From the NCBI GenBank assembly GCA_963793245.1, contig CAWBZG010000002.1, forward strand, positions 310,001-374,000: 64,000 nt of DNA. The letters run 5' to 3'. Source of the DNA: CAXBBB01 sp963793245. GTDB taxonomy: Bacteria; Bacteroidota; Rhodothermia; Rhodothermales; BA12. The translations under genes and the position numbers were made by a program. Under the pieces are notes generated by a model. The model did not search any database. It was not told where the DNA came from and saw nothing but the letters and a program-made list of their open reading frames with translations. Below, piece by piece: positions 27,697-37,003 of the stretch. Numbering within the stretch: the stretch's first letter is position 1; each line of letters starts with the position of its first letter.

Positions 27697-28790
27697 CAGT
27701 CGTTGGACGTTGCGATGGCGATGGAGGTCGGAGCGACGCCCGTCGCGAAGCGGTCTATCTCGGCGCCTCCGTCTCCGGCGTGGACCGTCACGTAGCCCGC
27801 CACGTCGAAGCCGGGCACGCGAGCGACGTAGAGGCGGTCGCGCGGGCCGTCCAGGGCGATGGCGCCGATGGAGTTGGCGTCGTCGGGCAGCGCGATCTCG
27901 CCTGTCGACTGGTTCGTTGCGGTGTCGAAGCGAACGACGCGGTTTCCGCCGACGACGACAACCAGCGTCTGACTCTCTTCGCTATAGAACGACTCCTGTC
28001 CCGGCCCAGCCGTGGCGGTTCGGTCGCCGAGTGGGAAGCGTGAGACGATGGCGTTGCCGCTGAGCACGAGGACTTCGCCGGGCGTCTCACCGATGACGGT
28101 GAAGTCCTCGTCGTACTCGACCACGCCGGTGCAGACGACCCAGACTTCGCTCTGCTCGTCCTCGTGGAGCGCGCGCGGACCCGCACAGTCCGTCGCGATT
28201 TCGGCTCTGATGTTGCCCTGTCGGTCGTAGGCGAAGACTGTCGAGCCGTTTCCGAAGCCGTGCGCGGCGACGTAGACGCGGTCCTGCGTGAGCAGCACGC
28301 CTTCGGGGTTTTCGCCCGCTCCCAGCGAGTCGGTCACGACCCCATCGCCGGTCAGGTCGAGCAGGCTGAGGCGTCCGCCGGAGAAGAAGCCTCGGCCTCC
28401 GAACAGGCTCGTGACGAAGGCGCGGTTGCCTTCAACGGCGACGTAGCGGGGCGAGAAGACCGAAATGCTCGGCTGGGCTGCCAGCGTCTGGGCATCGAAG
28501 CGGTAGAGCCGGTCGCCCGTGTTGGCGGTCACGTAGAGCACGCCGTCGGCCACCGTCACGCTCTGCACGATGGAGTTGAGGTCGCCGATGGCGCGTGCGG
28601 TCGACGTCTGGCTGTCCGGGTCGTACGTCGTGACCGAGCCGTTGCCGTCCGAAAAGTTGCCCTGGTTGCCGACGAAGACGGTAGACGAGAGGCGCTGGCC
28701 GTCGCTGTCGTCGTCATCGCCAAACGCGTCGCAGCCGACCATGCCGGAGGTGAGGAGTAGGAGGGCGAGGAGGGGGTAGAGTTTTGACAT
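27696..28790 (-). CDS. btuG: BtuG-like surface beta-propeller lipoprotein (cobalamin capture)
   Basis: 364 residues from ATG 28790. Lipobox SGMVGC, then an acidic DAFGDDDDSDG linker typical of surface-exposed Bacteroidota lipoproteins. The remainder has YncE-like blade repeats (TVFVGNQGNFSDGNG, VTVADGVLYVTANTGDRLYRFD, GVLLTQDRVYVAAHG, GAIALDGPRDRLYVAR). In Bacteroides, BtuG is a propeller lipoprotein that binds vitamin B12 tightly on top of BtuB. Position directly after btuB under a cobalamin riboswitch makes that role likely here; a generic surface-layer propeller is the alternative. Confidence 0.72.
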   Translation of the reverse strand: MSKLYPLLALLLLTSGMVGCDAFGDDDDSDGQRLSSTVFVGNQGNFSDGNGSVTTYDPDSQTSTARAIGDLNSIVQSVTVADGVLYVTANTGDRLYRFDAQTLAAQPSISVFSPRYVAVEGNRAFVTSLFGGRGFFSGGRLSLLDLTGDGVVTDSLGAGENPEGVLLTQDRVYVAAHGFGNGSTVFAYDRQGNIRAEIATDCAGPRALHEDEQSEVWVVCTGVVEYDEDFTVIGETPGEVLVLSGNAIVSRFPLGDRTATAGPGQESFYSEESQTLVVVVGGNRVVRFDTATNQSTGEIALPDDANSIGAIALDGPRDRLYVARVPGFDVAGYVTVHAGDGGAEIDRFATGVAPTSIAIATSND

Positions 28791-28816
28791 GGAGGTCGAG
28801 GTGAGGTAAGGGAGAG

Positions 28817-30651
28817 TCAGCGGGTGTCGCCCAGCGTGAGCGAGAGTCCGACGCGGGCGTGGCGTCCGGGCATCGGGTAGCCTTCGATCAGGCGATAGCG
28901 TGCGTCGAGGGCGTTGTGCAGGCGAAAGAACGCGGTCAGACTGGTAGGGGAGAACAGCCACGTGCGTCGCGCGCCCAAATCGACGGTCGAAAAGCCGGGC
29001 AGCGACTGTGAGCCGTCCGCCGTGACTGGCCGTTTGCCGATGGCGACGGCGAGCGCGTCGATCTCGAACCCGCCGACCAGAGCGCCGACATGCAACCGCG
29101 CCTGGGCAATCGGAACGAAGCGCAGCCGCTCGCCTTGGGCCGAATCGAACCGTCCGAGCGGTCGCGCGCATCCGTCACCGCAAATCCGGCGCGGACGAAG
29201 CGGGCAGCCGTCGCCGACCACGAAGCGTTCAGGTCGATTCCCGTCGTCCGGGTGCGGCTCAGGTTCGAGGGCGACCAGGCGCCGGACGTAGTGGGCTGCC
29301 ACACGATCTGGTCGCGCAGTTCGTGGCGGTAGACCGAGGCATTCGCCTGCCAGCTTCCGCGTGCAAATCGGGCGCCGCCATCGACGGACCATCCGCGTTC
29401 GGGGCGCAGGTCGGGATTTCCGCCGGGACGCCAGAAGCGGTCGTTGAGCGTCGGCGCGCGGAAAGCGCCCGAGGCCGAAGCGCGCAGCGTCACTCCGTCT
29501 AGCAGGTCGAGGGCCAACCCGAGGCGCGGTGTCGCCGATTGCGTTCCGTCGCTGCGCAGGTCGACGCGTGCCGAAGGAGCGATGAGCACTCGGCCCCGGC
29601 TCACAGCGGCATTCGCCCAGGCACTGCCCGTCGTTTCGGATGCGTCGCGTGCCAGACTCGGATGCGTCGCGGTTGCGTGCTGCAGACTTGCGCCTGCGTC
29701 GACCGAGCCGCCCAATACGGGGCGCGCGTACGTGGCTTCGGCGTAGGCCGTGCGCGTCGATCCGGTGTCGTCGACGCCGAGGCCAGGCGAACGGTAGCGC
29801 AAGTCGGCCCAGCCTGCCATCGCACCCAGCCCGACGATTCCGCCGCCTACCTGCCGATCATGCCGTACCCACGCGTTCAGGCTTGCGTCTTCCTGCTGTT
29901 CGTCTTGGTCCGAGCGCCCCGCCGGTCCAGGCAACTCGCGCGCGCTGGTCGACGCCAGAACTCCGCCGCGCGTCGTGCCATGACTCACTGTCGCCAGCAC
30001 ACTCGTCCGCTCGAACCCGGCACCGTCGCGTTGCAGGCGCTGCTCGCCGTCCGGTCGTCTAAGTGTGTAGCCGAAGTCGCCGTCGCCGGTTGCATGTTCG
30101 GCAGCGATCAGAACCGGCCCCGCCGACGCGCGCAGCCTCAGGGTCCGCTCGCCCCACGCCCCAGCTTCGCCCTCCACACCGACTAGCCGCCCGCGCGCCA
30201 TCCGGGGCGCCACGTTGACGACACCGCCGACCGCCTGCGACCCGTGCCACACCGACCCGGCTCCACTCAGCACGTCGACGCGGTCCATCGCAAAGGCGGG
30301 AACGAGCGAACCGTCGACCTGCCCCAGTTGCGGATTAGCGATAGGAAATCCGTCCAGCAAAACCGCCGTCTGTCCCGCCGACGTTCCCCGCACGCTGATC
30401 GTCGCCAGTCCCGCCGGACCGTAGCGCCGCGCAAACGCCGACGAGTGCGACTCCAGCACGTCCGCCAGCGAGCCTGAGCCACTGCGTTCGATTTGCGCGG
30501 CGTCGATAGACGTGACCTGCGCGGTCCGTTCGGCGGGTTGCCAGCGCTGCGTCGTCACCTCGACTTCGTCCAGCGCGACCGAATCGGCCACCTGCGCGCG
30601 TGCCGGAAGCACGAGGCAGAGGAGGAGGAGAGAGAGGAGACGGAGGGGCAT
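28817..30651 (-). pseudogene. btuB: BtuB-like TonB-dependent cobalamin receptor, one frameshift near 29150
   Basis: Signal peptide PLRLLSLLLLCLVLPARAQ, then a TonB-box-like region, plug domain (about 30-150: VEVTTQRW, SFAR/ISVRGTSAGQTAVLLDGFPIAN, RVDVLSGAGSVWHGSQAVGGVVNV) and a barrel. Near 29150 (GGTTCGATTCGG) the frame changes; the barrel end FDSAQGERLRFVP...LSLTLGDTR continues to 28817. It needs one added base. The upstream cobalamin riboswitch and the following BtuG-like gene identify the ligand as cobalamin or a related corrinoid. Outer-membrane protein. Confidence 0.82.
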
Positions 30652-30657
30652 GAACGC

Positions 30658-30690
30658 AAAAAACCTGCCTTCCGAAGGGGAAAGCAGGCA
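30658..30690 (-). terminator. Terminator hairpin of the cobalamin riboswitch platform
   Basis: On the minus strand, GCCTGCTTTCC and GGAAGGCAGG form a stem with a CCTTC-type loop, followed at once by six T's, seven bases before the btuB start codon. This is a classic intrinsic terminator and implies ligand-controlled transcription attenuation. Confidence 0.85.
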
Positions 30691-30699
30691 CGGTCACGC

Positions 30700-30975
30700 T
30701 CCCGAACGCGCCAGATGAGGCTCGCGGAAAACGGTGAAGGGTGCGGCTGATTCCTCTGGTCCCGGAGGCGAAGCGCAGCGCTGATGCAGGTCTCCTGACT
30801 CTCCGCGCGTCTGCTCCAGTATCGACTCATCTTCCCACGCAAAGCGCAGTGGCGAGCCGCTCCTAATCGAGCAGACGTGTTCCAAGGACCGAAATCCAGC
30901 GAACGGGGCGGCGTACAGTTGCGGGTACAGTTCGGGTTGGCCGATGGGCGGCGTCCGATTCCCTTTTAATCTGCC
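30700..30975 (-). promoter_or_regulatory. Cobalamin riboswitch (adenosylcobalamin class, RF00174-like)
   Basis: The minus strand carries the B12-box core AGTCAGGAGACCTGC (complement of 30786-30800). Upstream of it lie AAAAGGGAATC and AACTGTACCCGCAACTGTA-type segments, also conserved in this class. The element sits just before the terminator hairpin and btuB. High corrinoid should favour the terminator and shut the btuB-btuG-BFD operon. The outer boundaries are approximate. Confidence 0.9.
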
Positions 30976-31348
30976 GAAGCAGAACAAGCAGCGCGATGGC
31001 AAAGAACGGTTGGTGCCCCCAAGGTACGCGCGCGGCCCGACAAAGCGCGTCGCGGCGACAGTGAAATGCGCTATCTGTTGTCAATCGGCGAGCGATGGGC
31101 CTTGGCCTCGTAAAAATGCCAACTGCCGTTGGTCAGCAGTCATCCGTACGAGCGCAAGGATCCAGAAAATGGGCGTCGTGCATCCGAGTGATCCGATACC
31201 GCAACGGTCGACATCTCTCTGGTTTGGAGAGGAGTTGTGGCTTCCTGCATTCGAAGAAGTGACATCGGTAGAGCGGGGATGCCAGTCGACTGAGCAGCGG
31301 GCCGTCGCCGTCGCGGAATGCGGGCCTTTCGCGTATACGGAGCCAGCG
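30976..31348. other. Intergenic stretch without a supported gene
   Basis: About 370 bases between the riboswitch 5' end and the sigma factor stop. Short frames exist on the minus strand with hydrophobic bits (FAIALLVLL, PIFWILALV), but they are interrupted by stops and change frame. It must contain the riboswitch promoter; no convincing promoter or RNA was identified. Confidence 0.5.
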
Positions 31349-32113
31349 TCATGCCGCCATCGCGAGTTCGTTCTGGTTGAGCCGTGCGCGGATTTTGAGC
31401 AGCGATTTGCCCAGGATCTGCGAGATGCGCGCCTCGGTCAGGTTGTACAGCCCGGCGATTTCGCGCAGCGTCAGGTCCTCGTAGTAGTAGAGGGCCAGCA
31501 TGTGCTGCTCGCGCTCGGACTGCTCGTTGATGATCGTCTGGATGTAGGCGACGAGCGAGTCCTGCTCGATCTGGGCGAACGCTTCGTCGGCGTCTTCGCT
31601 CGGGAGCGTTTCGTAGAGCGCCGTCTCCGAGTTGTCGTAGATCGTGCTGTGGATCGACAAGGCAAAGCGGCGCTGAGCGCGGTTGAGCGTGTCGCGGTAC
31701 TCGTCGACCGTGATGCCGATGAAGTCGGCGACGTCCTCTTCGTCCGGCTCCTCGCCCATCGTCTGGCGCAGCGTTTCGTAGGCGTGCTGAACCTCGCCGA
31801 AGCGCCGCCGCTGATCGCGCGAGAGCGGGTCGATGGTGCGCAGGTAGTCGATCAGCGAGCCTCGGATGCGGCTGTAGGCGAATGACGCGAACGGAGTGCC
31901 GCGTGCCGGATCGTATTGGTCGAGTGCCTGGAGCAGGCCGATCAGTCCGGCGCTTTCCAAGTCCTCGCGTGAAGCGAGCGGATGGTTGGGCACGCTGGTC
32001 CGACCGACGACCGAGCGGACGAGGTGAACGCCCGACATGACGACCGTCGCGCGGCGTTGTTCATCGGGAGCGCTGGCGTAGGATTCGGCAAGTTCCTGGA
32101 GGGAGGGTTCCAT
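31349..32113 (-). CDS. Sigma-70 family factor, FliA/WhiG type
   Basis: 254 residues. Region 2 (about 40-115: DLESAGLIGLLQALDQYDPARGTPFASFAYSRIRGSLIDYLR), region 3 (RDQRRRFGEVQHAYETL...EEDVADFIGITVDEY) and region 4 with helix-turn-helix (YYYEDLTLREIAGLYNLTEARISQILGKSLLKI, about 205-245). The GSLIDYLR signature is typical of FliA/WhiG. No flagellar genes are in the window; in Rhodothermota such factors are often a general alternative sigma (inference). Divergent from the MtfA-like gene. Confidence 0.92.
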   Translation of the reverse strand: MEPSLQELAESYASAPDEQRRATVVMSGVHLVRSVVGRTSVPNHPLASREDLESAGLIGLLQALDQYDPARGTPFASFAYSRIRGSLIDYLRTIDPLSRDQRRRFGEVQHAYETLRQTMGEEPDEEDVADFIGITVDEYRDTLNRAQRRFALSIHSTIYDNSETALYETLPSEDADEAFAQIEQDSLVAYIQTIINEQSEREQHMLALYYYEDLTLREIAGLYNLTEARISQILGKSLLKIRARLNQNELAMAA

Positions 32114-32224
32114 GATGCTGTTCGGTAGGGGGAAGTGCTGACGCTATCGGCACGGACATCCCGGACTTTAGCGGCGCGCTACTATCACTTATCCACATCG
32201 CCTCGATCTCCGGTATCTTCGGAC

Positions 32225-33091
32225 ATGCCCATCCGAACTCTCCGCATTGTCGCCGCCGCCGGATTCGGCTTGGTCATCGGCCTGATCGCTGTTCTCCGAT
32301 TCGACCTGGCTATCGTGTGGGCCTTGGTCGCCCCAGTCGTTGCCGGCCTGCCGATCTACCTGAGCGAACGTCGTCGTGCCGCCCGCGCGCATCTGCCCTT
32401 GGCCCGCGCCCACCGCGATTGGCTCAAGGCCAACGTGCCGTTCTACAACCGCCTGACGCCCGACGGAAAGCGGCGTTTTGAGGCTCGCGTGCGCCGCTTT
32501 CTAGACGAACACCGCTTCGAGGGCGTCGCCGAGCAGCCGGTGACGGACGCGCTCCGAGTCGCCGTCGCCGCCGGAGACGCCGCGTTGCTCCACGCGCGCC
32601 CCGACTTCCGCATCTCGAACCGCCACACCGTCCTCTTCTACTCCGACGCGTTCGACGAGGGCTACGACGACACGCCCGGCGGACAGTTCGACGGTATGGC
32701 GCATCAGCAGGGCGCCGTCCTGTTTACGGCGCTATCGGTCGAAGCCGCGTGGCCCAGCGAGGACGGACACAACGTCGTGCTACACGAACTGGCGCACCTG
32801 CTCGACTTCGACAACGGCATGGCTGAGGGATCGCCTTCGCTCGTCGCGCCCGAATCGCACGACGCGTGGGTAGCGCTGGTGCGCAAGGAGATGCAAAAGG
32901 TCAAAGTCGGGCGGAGCATCCTGCGCAGCTATGCAGGCACCAACGAAGCCGAGTTCTTCGCCTGCGCGACCGAGTTCTTCTTCGAACGCCCCGACCCGCT
33001 CGCGCTCCGTCACCCCGAACTCTTCGACGCGATGCAAGCGCTCTACAACCTAGACCCGCGCGAGCCGGATGAGTCGCTCGCCCTCGGCTGA
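32225..33091 (+). CDS. MtfA-family zinc-dependent peptidase (M90)
   Basis: 288 residues from ATG 32225. One or two N-terminal membrane segments (IVAAAGFGLVIGLIAVLRF, IVWALVAPVVAGLPIYL) precede the soluble domain, an arrangement seen in many MtfA homologues outside enterobacteria. The zinc motif HELAHLLDFDNG (near residue 185) and the downstream FACATEFFFERP glutamate region are present. E. coli MtfA is an aminopeptidase that binds the Mlc repressor; the role here is unknown. Confidence 0.88.
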   Translation: MPIRTLRIVAAAGFGLVIGLIAVLRFDLAIVWALVAPVVAGLPIYLSERRRAARAHLPLARAHRDWLKANVPFYNRLTPDGKRRFEARVRRFLDEHRFEGVAEQPVTDALRVAVAAGDAALLHARPDFRISNRHTVLFYSDAFDEGYDDTPGGQFDGMAHQQGAVLFTALSVEAAWPSEDGHNVVLHELAHLLDFDNGMAEGSPSLVAPESHDAWVALVRKEMQKVKVGRSILRSYAGTNEAEFFACATEFFFERPDPLALRHPELFDAMQALYNLDPREPDESLALG

Positions 33092-33172
33092 ACGGCTTTG
33101 CATTGTGGAACGAGGGCGTGTGGTTCAGACGTTTGAATATCACATTTTACTGTCCTACCGAGTCCTACTGCC

Positions 33173-33961
33173 GTGCTTTCGAAGTTCTTCGCCGCTCTCT
33201 TGCTCGTGATGTTAGTTGGGTGCGGCTCGTATCACCCGTGCGGCTCGTCTTTGGGCACGTCGGCCTATCCTAAACTCGTCCCCGTGCGTCCTTTATCTGT
33301 CGTTAACCTGGCGGTCGGCGATTCGATAGCCGTTGACGTGCGCTCGTTCTGGGATAGGCGTCCCGAACCGCGAGAGTCATGCGAAGCGCGAGGCGCGTCA
33401 GTTACGACGGTCGAGTGGGCCAGCGCGTCGAATGGTGCCGTCGAGGTGCGCGCCGAGGGGTCTGTTGTGCAGATCAAAGCGCTCGGCGGTGCACAGAACG
33501 CCCGCGTGCAGGTAGCGAGCAAGGATCTTCACTTCGGGACCGCTGCAGACAGGTACATGCTTTCCGAAGCGGTCGAGTTCGACGTACGCATCGGCGAAAC
33601 GATACCCGACCCGTCGCTCCCGACAGGCATGCTTTCCGAACAGGCGTACGCCCTTCGCGGTGTTCGACTCGTCGCCGACACGACCGATGCGAATGCGGCC
33701 TTCTTGGTGGGCGAAACGTCTTGGCAGAGCAGCACAGACGACTTCCCTCGTCCCGCCTGGATTAAGTTGGGATTGGAGCCGTGCTGTACTAATAGGCATT
33801 ATCAAATTGCCGAAGCCTACGTATCAGACCGTTTGCCACTAGATAATTCTGTTAGCGACGAGGTGTCCGGCTATGTGCGCACCGGTGATGAGAGTCCGGG
33901 CGGGGCGGGGTTGGTCTATCGTGTGGCGACCCCTGCTGCTGGATCATCGGTGGGGCGCTGA
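33173..33961 (+). CDS. Lipoprotein of unknown function
   Basis: 262 residues from a GTG. Signal peptide SKFFAALLLVMLVGC with a clear lipobox. The mature part has a beta-rich region reminiscent of bacterial Ig-like (Big) domains (VNLAVGDSIAVDV, VEVRAEGSVVQIKALG). Cysteine pairs (CGSYHPCGS, CEARG, LEPCC) may form disulfides. No family recognised. The codon use is slightly less GC-rich than neighbours (TTATCTGTCGTTAACCTG), which may hint at recent acquisition. It converges on the GH97 gene. Confidence 0.6.
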   Translation: MLSKFFAALLLVMLVGCGSYHPCGSSLGTSAYPKLVPVRPLSVVNLAVGDSIAVDVRSFWDRRPEPRESCEARGASVTTVEWASASNGAVEVRAEGSVVQIKALGGAQNARVQVASKDLHFGTAADRYMLSEAVEFDVRIGETIPDPSLPTGMLSEQAYALRGVRLVADTTDANAAFLVGETSWQSSTDDFPRPAWIKLGLEPCCTNRHYQIAEAYVSDRLPLDNSVSDEVSGYVRTGDESPGGAGLVYRVATPAAGSSVGR

Positions 33962-33982
33962 GCGGATCGCAGGCCGAGTGTG

Positions 33983-36073
33983 TTATTTATCGCTCATCCG
34001 CGCCGCCTCTTCGTCCGTTGCTGGGCGCAGGTGGATCGCCGTTCCGCCGCCGGGAGCGAGGCGCAAGTCGATCACGTCGCCCAGGCGGACGATGAGGCTT
34101 TCCGTCTCCAGCGCGTGCGGGTTGGTCTGCCAGTCGGCTTCATCGGCGTCGCGCCAGATCTGGGCGAGATAGGGCGTGCCTGAGTCGAGGAAGTCGAGGT
34201 GGAGCGGGAGGATGCGTCCGGTTTCATCGGTGATGCTGCCGACGAACCACTCGCCGGTCCCGCGTTCCTGCCGGGCGACGGTGACGTAATCACCGATCTG
34301 GGCGTCCAAGGTGCGCGACTGCTCCCAATCGACGCCGACGGCTTCGATCCAACTCAGCGCGTCGGGGCGCTGCTCGTAATGCTCGGGCAGGTCGGCGGCC
34401 ATCTGGAGCGGGCTGTACAGGACGACGTAGAGCGCCAACTGCGTGGCGATGGTCGTCGGCACTTTGTTCTCGCGTCCCGGGATGGTCAACTGGACAATGC
34501 CGGGCGTGAAGTCCATCGGGCTGGCGAGCATCCGCGTGAACGGCAAGACCGTCGTGTGGCTGGGGCCGTTGCCTTCGCTCCACGCGTTGTACTCCTGTCC
34601 GCGTGCGCCCTCGCGCGTCATCAGGTTCGGGTAGGTGCGGCGGATGCCGGTGTCGTGAACCGGCTCGTGGACGTTGAGCATGATCCCGCGCTCGGCGGCG
34701 GCCTGCGTCACCTTGCGCCAGTGGCGGACCATGAACTGGCCGTGGTGCCACTCGCGGTGCTCGTTACCGTCGGCGTCGGTCCAGACGATGTTTTGGCCGT
34801 GGCCGACGTAGCCTGTCTTGACAGCCCGCACGCCCATCTCTCGGTACAGGTCGAACGCGTCGTCCATTTGCGCCTCATAGTTGGCGATGCCTGTCGACGT
34901 TTCGTGGTGGCCGATCAGCCGCGTCCCGCGTTCCTGGGCGTAGGCCGCCAGTCCGGGTAGGTCGAAGTCGGGATAGGGTTGGGTGAACGAGAACAGATCG
35001 GCGTTGGCCGTCCAGTCGCCGTCCCAGCCGACGTTCCAGCCCTCGACGAGCACGCCGCTGAAGCCATGCTCGGCCGCAAAGTCGATGTAGCGCCGCACGT
35101 TTTCGGTCGTTGCGCCGTGCGTGTCGCCGCTGCCCCACGTGCTCTTCCCGATGTGCATCTCCCACCACACGCCGACGTACTTGCCTGGCTGCACGTAGCT
35201 GCTCACGTCGCCCAGAACGTTCGGCTCGTTGAGGTTGAGAATGAGCATCGACTCGGTTAGCTCAGCCGCCGTATCCGCAATCTGCAGCGTCCGCCACGGC
35301 GATGCCATCCGCCCCTCGCCCCGCACGCGCACGCCGTCGTGCCACGGCACCAAGTCGGCTTTCAGCGTCGTCGTGCCGGTCCGCGACAGTGTCATGCTCG
35401 CCCAGTCTGTCAAGGCGGCTTCGTGGGCGGCGAGGAAGAGGCCGCCGTCGGTCTCCAGCGTAATCGGCGTGTGGACACCGACCAGGTCGCTCAGTGCGCG
35501 TTCCTGATAGAGGTACTCGTAACGATTCCACGTATAGCTGTCGATGCTCCACGTGTGGTGATCGCCCGAAAAGACGTACTCGGTCGCCTCATCCAGGATG
35601 TGGATTTCGCCCGCCAACGCGTCCTGTGCGGGGATCACGTAGCGCAGCGCGACGCCATCGTCGTAGGCGCGCACGATCACGTCGAGCCTCAGTCCGGCCT
35701 GCGTTTCCAGTTCGACCGTTAACTCCCCAAACGCATCGCGCACGAGCCGCTGCTCGCCCCACGGCTGCTCCCACGTTTCGTCATGCGAACTCGTACTGCT
35801 TCGGACGATCGTGAACGTCCGGTCCAGCGCGCCCTGACTCAGCATCATACCCAACTTGCCCGGCTTCAAAATCGTCTGCCCAAACCGCGTCGCCGACCAG
35901 TAGGCGTAGCCCGCATCATCCACCTGGACGCCGACCTGAATCAGCCCGTCCGGTGAGGTCGCGTGGAGTTCGGTCGTCGCAGAGAGCTTGGGAAAGTCAG
36001 GTACGTGCGGTTCGCCAGCGGATGCGTCGGGCATGAAAAGGGCAGCGAAGAGGAAGAGGGCGAGGCATTTCAT
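33983..36073 (-). CDS. Glycoside hydrolase family 97, probable inverting alpha-glucosidase (SusB-like)
   Basis: 696 residues with a signal peptide (KCLALFLFAALFMPDASA), so periplasmic or surface. N-terminal beta-super-sandwich (about 30-270), (beta/alpha)8 barrel (about 280-560) and C-terminal beta domain, as in GH97. Signatures: EGWNVGWDGDW, IGHHETSTGIANYE, VKTGYVGHG, LNVHEPVHDTG and REGARGQEYNAW. The glycine-containing VKTGYVG stretch, in place of an aspartate nucleophile, together with the HEP and REGARGQE glutamates, fits the inverting SusB-type subgroup rather than the retaining alpha-galactosidases. It would release glucose from starch-derived oligosaccharides. Stand-alone gene; no SusCD pair nearby. 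Confidence 0.9.
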   Translation of the reverse strand: MKCLALFLFAALFMPDASAGEPHVPDFPKLSATTELHATSPDGLIQVGVQVDDAGYAYWSATRFGQTILKPGKLGMMLSQGALDRTFTIVRSSTSSHDETWEQPWGEQRLVRDAFGELTVELETQAGLRLDVIVRAYDDGVALRYVIPAQDALAGEIHILDEATEYVFSGDHHTWSIDSYTWNRYEYLYQERALSDLVGVHTPITLETDGGLFLAAHEAALTDWASMTLSRTGTTTLKADLVPWHDGVRVRGEGRMASPWRTLQIADTAAELTESMLILNLNEPNVLGDVSSYVQPGKYVGVWWEMHIGKSTWGSGDTHGATTENVRRYIDFAAEHGFSGVLVEGWNVGWDGDWTANADLFSFTQPYPDFDLPGLAAYAQERGTRLIGHHETSTGIANYEAQMDDAFDLYREMGVRAVKTGYVGHGQNIVWTDADGNEHREWHHGQFMVRHWRKVTQAAAERGIMLNVHEPVHDTGIRRTYPNLMTREGARGQEYNAWSEGNGPSHTTVLPFTRMLASPMDFTPGIVQLTIPGRENKVPTTIATQLALYVVLYSPLQMAADLPEHYEQRPDALSWIEAVGVDWEQSRTLDAQIGDYVTVARQERGTGEWFVGSITDETGRILPLHLDFLDSGTPYLAQIWRDADEADWQTNPHALETESLIVRLGDVIDLRLAPGGGTAIHLRPATDEEAARMSDK

Positions 36074-36199
36074 GAACCGAATCTACGCCGCCCACATCGC
36101 CCTACCGCGTGGCCTTGAACGACAGCGAAGTGGATGCTGGCGACCGTTCCGTGCGCAAACCCAGCCGTTTTCGCCTCCTCAACCGGACGTTCCAGTTCG

Positions 36200-36793
36200 C
36201 TACCCGTCGATGAACCCAGGCGTGATCGGAAAGCCTGGACTCTGGGAGACGTGCTCGGCCTGTCCTGCGTGGCGGAGCGCGTGCTGCCCAAGGGCATCGA
36301 GGAACGTGGCGATGGGCAGCCGCATCACCTTGAGGAACGGCGACGAGATGCGGACTTTGTCTATGGCTTTGCCTTTCGCTCCCCCAATCAAGGCGACGAA
36401 TCGGTCGGTGTAGTCGTCGAATTCCGCCAGCACGCTGGGTTTGCGCAGTTCGGACTGCCCGCCGGGAGCGAGTGGTGGCGCCATGCGGGGCATCGTCTTG
36501 AGGGGCCGACCGCCGGGACGCATCGCCTTGACGAACTTGCCACCGATCCATCCGTGCCGAAGGGCGCGGTCGCCGAGCGGTTTGATGTCGGGGTGCGACA
36601 GTCGCTCTTCCAGGACGAACAAGTAGCCATTGGCCATCTTGTTGAGGTGGTGGACGATCTCTGCGATCGACCAGCGGCCTTCGCCGGGCTTCCAGTTGAA
36701 TTGCTCGTCGTTCAGGCCGTCGACCAACGTGTGGAGTCGCTTCTGGGCGTCTCGGTAGGCGCGGGCGTAGTCGTCGAGTTGGGCGGAGGGCAT
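36200..36793 (-). CDS. DinB-family protein
   Basis: 197 residues from ATG 36793. DinB four-helix-bundle features: YRDAQKRLHTLVDGLNDEQFNWKPGEGRWSIAEIVHHLNK (first metal-ligand histidine in the second helix), and late HALRHAGQAEHV (other histidines). The fold is shared with bacillithiol and mycothiol transferases; a thiol S-transferase-like role is possible but not shown. Divergent from hrcA with a 210-base gap. Confidence 0.85.
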   Translation of the reverse strand: MPSAQLDDYARAYRDAQKRLHTLVDGLNDEQFNWKPGEGRWSIAEIVHHLNKMANGYLFVLEERLSHPDIKPLGDRALRHGWIGGKFVKAMRPGGRPLKTMPRMAPPLAPGGQSELRKPSVLAEFDDYTDRFVALIGGAKGKAIDKVRISSPFLKVMRLPIATFLDALGQHALRHAGQAEHVSQSPGFPITPGFIDG

Positions 36794-37003
36794 GGCGTAG
36801 TGGGAGTGAGGTAGGCGCAACGTCGCCGGTTTTGATTGAGATTCCAAACGTAGGCTAACGGAAAGCGCACGAGTGGGGCCGAAACAGCCGTTGTGACATA
36901 CCGTTACGGCTCGGCTAACGCTCCGGCGCGTGCATGTCTGCCGTTCCGACACGTGGGCACTGATCTTGCGCGTCGGCCCCGTCCCGCTCACCACCTCTTC
37001 CGC

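Noticed and set aside
30944..31885. Long plus-strand frame over the riboswitch upstream region and sigma factor gene
   Set aside because: It runs antisense to a well-supported sigma factor and has no protein-like motifs.
34199..34960. Open frame of 253 codons opposite the GH97 gene
   Set aside because: Typical antisense shadow in GC-rich DNA; the GH97 frame is complete and has family motifs.
36794..37003. CIRCE operator upstream of hrcA
   Set aside because: No TTAGCACTC/GAGTGCTAA inverted repeat was found in the gap or between hrcA, grpE and dnaJ.
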